Origin: an uncultured Bacilli bacterium
Lineage (GTDB): Bacteria > Bacillota_I > Bacilli_A > RFN20 > CAG-631
Direction of reading: 5' to 3'
Assembly: GCA_947627355.1 (NCBI GenBank)
Contig: CANQVX010000001.1
Location: 62,001 to 126,000 of the forward strand
DNA: 64,000 bases
In this document: in pieces, positions 61,090 through 64,000 of the stretch
Layout: each line of letters starts with the position of its first letter
Numbering within the stretch: the stretch's first letter is position 1
Notes under the pieces: model-generated
Databases searched by the model: none
What the model was told of the DNA's origin: nothing
Seen by the model: only the letters and a program-made list of their open reading frames with translations
Program-made: the position numbers and the translations under genes

Positions 61090-64000
61090 TTAATTATTAT
61101 TGTTTTCTTCTTTAGCGTTTATACGTTTCAGTAAATCACTTAACAAATGAACAATAGGTATCATAGTTAAAATGATAATAATAACAAGTAATGAATTAAC
61201 TAATCCAGGCATCTTATAAATACCAAAATATTCAGGTAAGAATCCAACTAATAATGATACCATAGCAAACATGGTGATAAAGATAATACCTCGATAAGTA
61301 TTCATAGGTCTACTAGTGTTATATAGAATGACAAGTCCAACATAAGTGATACATAATACACACATTGAAGAAGCTTCTTCAGCATTAGAAATATCAAATG
61401 CTTTCATAGTTCCTAAAAAATACACTGAAAATACCGAAAGTAATAATACTAATGCACTCGGCAAGCAGTTAGAAAAGACATTCTTGAGGAAGTTTCCTTT
61501 AATCTTATTCTTATTAGGTTGAATAGCAATAAAGAATGCTGGAATACCAATAACAAATGATTCAAGTAACATCAATTGTTTAGTTACAAATGGATAACCA
61601 TTAACGAACACCTTAGGAAGCATGATAGTAATAAGGGTTAGTACCATTGTAAAGATTGTTTTCATTAAGAATAATGATGCTGAACGTTGAACGTTATTGA
61701 TTACTCTTCTTCCTTCTTCTACAACTTTTGGCATACTAGCAAAGTTAGAATCCATTAAAACTAAGTGTGATACGTTTCTAGCAGCTTCTGATCCACCGGC
61801 CATAGCAATACTACAATCGGCTTCTTTCATAGCTAAGATATCGTTAACACCATCACCAGTCATAGCAACTGATTTACCTTTTTTCTTTAAGGCTTTAACA
61901 AGAATAGCTTTTTGTTCAGGAGTTACACGACCAAAGACTGTATATTCATCAGCAATGGTTTCAACATCAGCAGCACTAAGGCCTTCTAGACTTATATAAT
62001 CTTTAGCATTTTCAATACCAACACGAGAGGCTATTTCTGATACTGTTGCTGGATTATCCCCAGAGATAACTTTAACAGCAACACCATTTTCATTAAACCA
62101 TTTAATAGTATCAGCAGCATCTTCACGAATATGGTCTTCTAAAATAAATAAAGCAATAGCTGTATTATTAGATGGAACTTTATCATTTTTAATTGGAGCA
62201 TCACTATGAGCAAGCATTAACACACGATAACCAAGTGAGGCTTTTTGATTAACAATTTGCCATAACTTTTTAGATTTACCAGTGTAGACAAATTCTGGAG
62301 CACCTAAGATAAATGTACCAATGTTTCCTTCAAAAGTAACAGCTGATAACTTTCTTGCCGAAGAAAATGGTAATGTTATTTGTTTTCGATATTCAACATT
62401 GATACCAAATCTATTTTGTAATGCAATAGAAGTTTGGTTATTATCTTCTAAAGCATTCAAGAACGAACCCATAATCTGATCAATATCTAATTTATCATCA
62501 TTACCTAAAGTAATAACTTCTTTTACTTTCATAGTACCGTCGGTAATAGTACCGGTTTTATCTAGACATAAGACATCAACTCTTGCAAGCATTTCAATAC
62601 AATATAATTCTTGAACTAATGTTTTATGTTTAGCAAGTTTCAAAACACCAACGGCAAGTGCCATACTAGTAAGTAAAAACATACCAGCAGGAATCATACC
62701 AATTAAAGAACCAGCAGTTTTAGTAACTGTTGTATAGATAACAAAATCATTGTAATCTTTACTACCCTTAGCATAACCATGTGATCTAAGTTCAAGACTA
62801 ACACTGAAAGCTTCAACTGTATCAGTGCTACCAACTAAATCTCTAAAACTAATGGTTGTCATACTATTTCCTTGGCTATCAAACTTTAAAGCATGATGTT
62901 CAGCATCACTAGTATAATAAGCATTCTTACCAAGGTTATCAAAGTTATATTCATATAGCATTTCAGCATCACTATCTTGAAATGAAAAATCTTGAATATT
63001 AACTATTGATTTAGCACTAGCTTCATTTGCTAATTTAACCCTCACAACTAGATTACTTAAACCAATGTTTCCTGAAACTTTTTTAGTATAAATAATTTTG
63101 ATTTTATCAATACTATTTAAGATTTCTTGAGGAAATCTATCTTCATTTTCATTAGAATTAGTAGTTAATCTATGTATTTTATAAGTTAAATGATCAATGT
63201 CATCAATTTCACCTAATAAATATTGTTTTTCACTAGTAGTAATGGCATAAACATTAAATTGACCATTAGTATCATATTTAGGATTCAAAGCTTGTTTAGT
63301 TGCTGATTTATAGTTAGTGATACCAACAAATAAGCCTAATGGAATAATAATGATACCAATAGCACTAATAACTAATTTTAAGGATCTTAACAATTCTGAT
63401 TTAGGTTTACTATATCTTTTAGCTTTTGCTTGTAGTTTTTGAATATAGCAATCTTTACCAACTTTATCAACTAAGGCTTTACAACTACCTGATGAAATAA
63501 AACTACCAGCATATAATTGATCACCGATTGTTTTCTTAACAGGTACTGATTCCCCAGTAAGTAAAGCTTCATTAACTTCAATAGTGCCATCTTTAATAAT
63601 ACAATCGACACTAATTTGTTTACCATTTTTTAATATTGTAATATCATCTAAAACTAAATCTTTAACTGATATTTCTTTGGTTTGGCCATCTCTTATAACT
63701 GTTGCAGTAGGAGCTGTTACAATGGTCATCTTATCAATTGTTCGTTTAGCTCTAATTTCTTGATAAATACCAATTGTAGTATTTAAAACTAGAATAAGAA
63801 CAAAGAATAAGTCACCCCAGGAACCAACAAGAATCAAAGCTACAGCAATCAAGATACATAGAATATTAAAGAATGTAAAAATATTGCTAATAAAGATTTG
63901 ACGATATGTTTTTGAATAAGTTTTAGTTGTATTGTTAACTAATTCAGCAGCCACTCTTTCTTGAACTTGAGCTTCACTTAATCCTTCATCTAGATTAGGA
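61090..64000 (-). CDS. P-type cation-transporting ATPase, 5' end missing, with a large extracytoplasmic insertion
   Basis: The frame is open to the right edge (GLSEAQVQERVAAELVNN), so the first few residues are missing. Motifs: ALLTGESVPVKK, IPAGMFLLTSMALAVGVLKL (the ion-site helix), LCLDKTGTITDG with the phosphorylated Asp, MTGDGVNDILAMKEADCSI, and a C-terminal six-helix region. The N-terminal QERVAAELVNN and the GMIPAGM helix fit the CtpE-like branch of calcium or other cation pumps. Between membrane segments 3 and 4 there is an extra ~195-residue domain (from NYKSATKQALNPKYDTNG to SKDYNDFVIYTTVTKTAG) where the family normally has a short loop; it would lie outside the cell. Confidence 0.92.
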   Translation of the reverse strand, partial: PNLDEGLSEAQVQERVAAELVNNTTKTYSKTYRQIFISNIFTFFNILCILIAVALILVGSWGDLFFVLILVLNTTIGIYQEIRAKRTIDKMTIVTAPTATVIRDGQTKEISVKDLVLDDITILKNGKQISVDCIIKDGTIEVNEALLTGESVPVKKTIGDQLYAGSFISSGSCKALVDKVGKDCYIQKLQAKAKRYSKPKSELLRSLKLVISAIGIIIIPLGLFVGITNYKSATKQALNPKYDTNGQFNVYAITTSEKQYLLGEIDDIDHLTYKIHRLTTNSNENEDRFPQEILNSIDKIKIIYTKKVSGNIGLSNLVVRVKLANEASAKSIVNIQDFSFQDSDAEMLYEYNFDNLGKNAYYTSDAEHHALKFDSQGNSMTTISFRDLVGSTDTVEAFSVSLELRSHGYAKGSKDYNDFVIYTTVTKTAGSLIGMIPAGMFLLTSMALAVGVLKLAKHKTLVQELYCIEMLARVDVLCLDKTGTITDGTMKVKEVITLGNDDKLDIDQIMGSFLNALEDNNQTSIALQNRFGINVEYRKQITLPFSSARKLSAVTFEGNIGTFILGAPEFVYTGKSKKLWQIVNQKASLGYRVLMLAHSDAPIKNDKVPSNNTAIALFILEDHIREDAADTIKWFNENGVAVKVISGDNPATVSEIASRVGIENAKDYISLEGLSAADVETIADEYTVFGRVTPEQKAILVKALKKKGKSVAMTGDGVNDILAMKEADCSIAMAGGSEAARNVSHLVLMDSNFASMPKVVEEGRRVINNVQRSASLFLMKTIFTMVLTLITIMLPKVFVNGYPFVTKQLMLLESFVIGIPAFFIAIQPNKNKIKGNFLKNVFSNCLPSALVLLLSVFSVYFLGTMKAFDISNAEEASSMCVLCITYVGLVILYNTSRPMNTYRGIIFITMFAMVSLLVGFLPEYFGIYKMPGLVNSLLVIIIILTMIPIVHLLSDLLKRINAKEENNNN

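Noticed and set aside
1-64000. Mycoplasma-type code with TGA read as tryptophan
   Set aside because: Tryptophan is encoded by TGG throughout and three genes end in TGA at sensible positions, one directly followed by TAG.

Overview
This is an AT-rich (roughly 30% G+C by eye) bacterial chromosome segment. It uses the standard code: tryptophan is TGG and stops are mostly TAA or TAG. Lipobox lipoproteins, the pepP-ybeY-cdd-era-recO order, a FakB/DegV protein, DUF4143 ATPases and a glpA-like flavoprotein operon suggest an uncultured low-GC Bacillota, such as a gut Bacilli/Erysipelotrichia/RF39 or Acholeplasma relative. The exact taxon is inference.

Layout. 1-4.7 kb: a uracil permease gene (left end cut off) behind an attenuator-like leader, a glycosyltransferase and an SF2 helicase with a membrane hairpin. 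4.8-5.3 kb: a small CRISPR-like array with its own promoter and terminator and no cas genes. 5.5-11.2 kb: two tandem paralogous lipoproteins. 11.3-31.5 kb: mostly ordinary genes, including a methyltransferase, a guanylate-kinase-like protein, DegV, a flavoprotein, a HAD phosphatase, a small regulator locus, a DUF4143 ATPase with an altered P-loop, the glpA-like/FAD/DUF1667 operon, a GHL10-family lipoprotein, a PgpA-like phosphatase, pepP-ybeY-cdd-era-recO, and a C39-peptidase/ABC membrane protein lacking its ATPase domain.

31.6-57.8 kb is an accessory island with every gene on the minus strand. Module B (57.8 to 45.1 kb) is a tight seven-gene operon: helical protein, HExxH metalloprotease-like protein, giant SF1 helicase with a degenerate nuclease tail, second helical protein, small acidic protein, Vps4/SpoVK-like AAA+ ATPase, and a cytosolic BspA-type LRR protein. 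Module A (42.3 to 37.0 kb) is a four-gene operon: intact ClpP-like protease, degenerate AAA+-like protein, soluble VirD4/TraG-like ATPase, and a Sel1-repeat protein. Between and beyond them lie an HTH regulator, an mTERF-like helical-repeat protein, a triplicated unknown domain, a second Sel1-type protein, and two LRR paralogues with long conserved 5' leaders. No relaxase, pilus, integrase or phage structural gene was recognised. I read the island as a candidate undescribed system that couples proteolysis, AAA+ remodelling and nucleic-acid translocation; its function is unknown.

58-64 kb: a membrane protein, an intact DUF4143 ATPase, a Sel1 protein, and a P-type ATPase (5' end cut off) with a large extracytoplasmic insertion.
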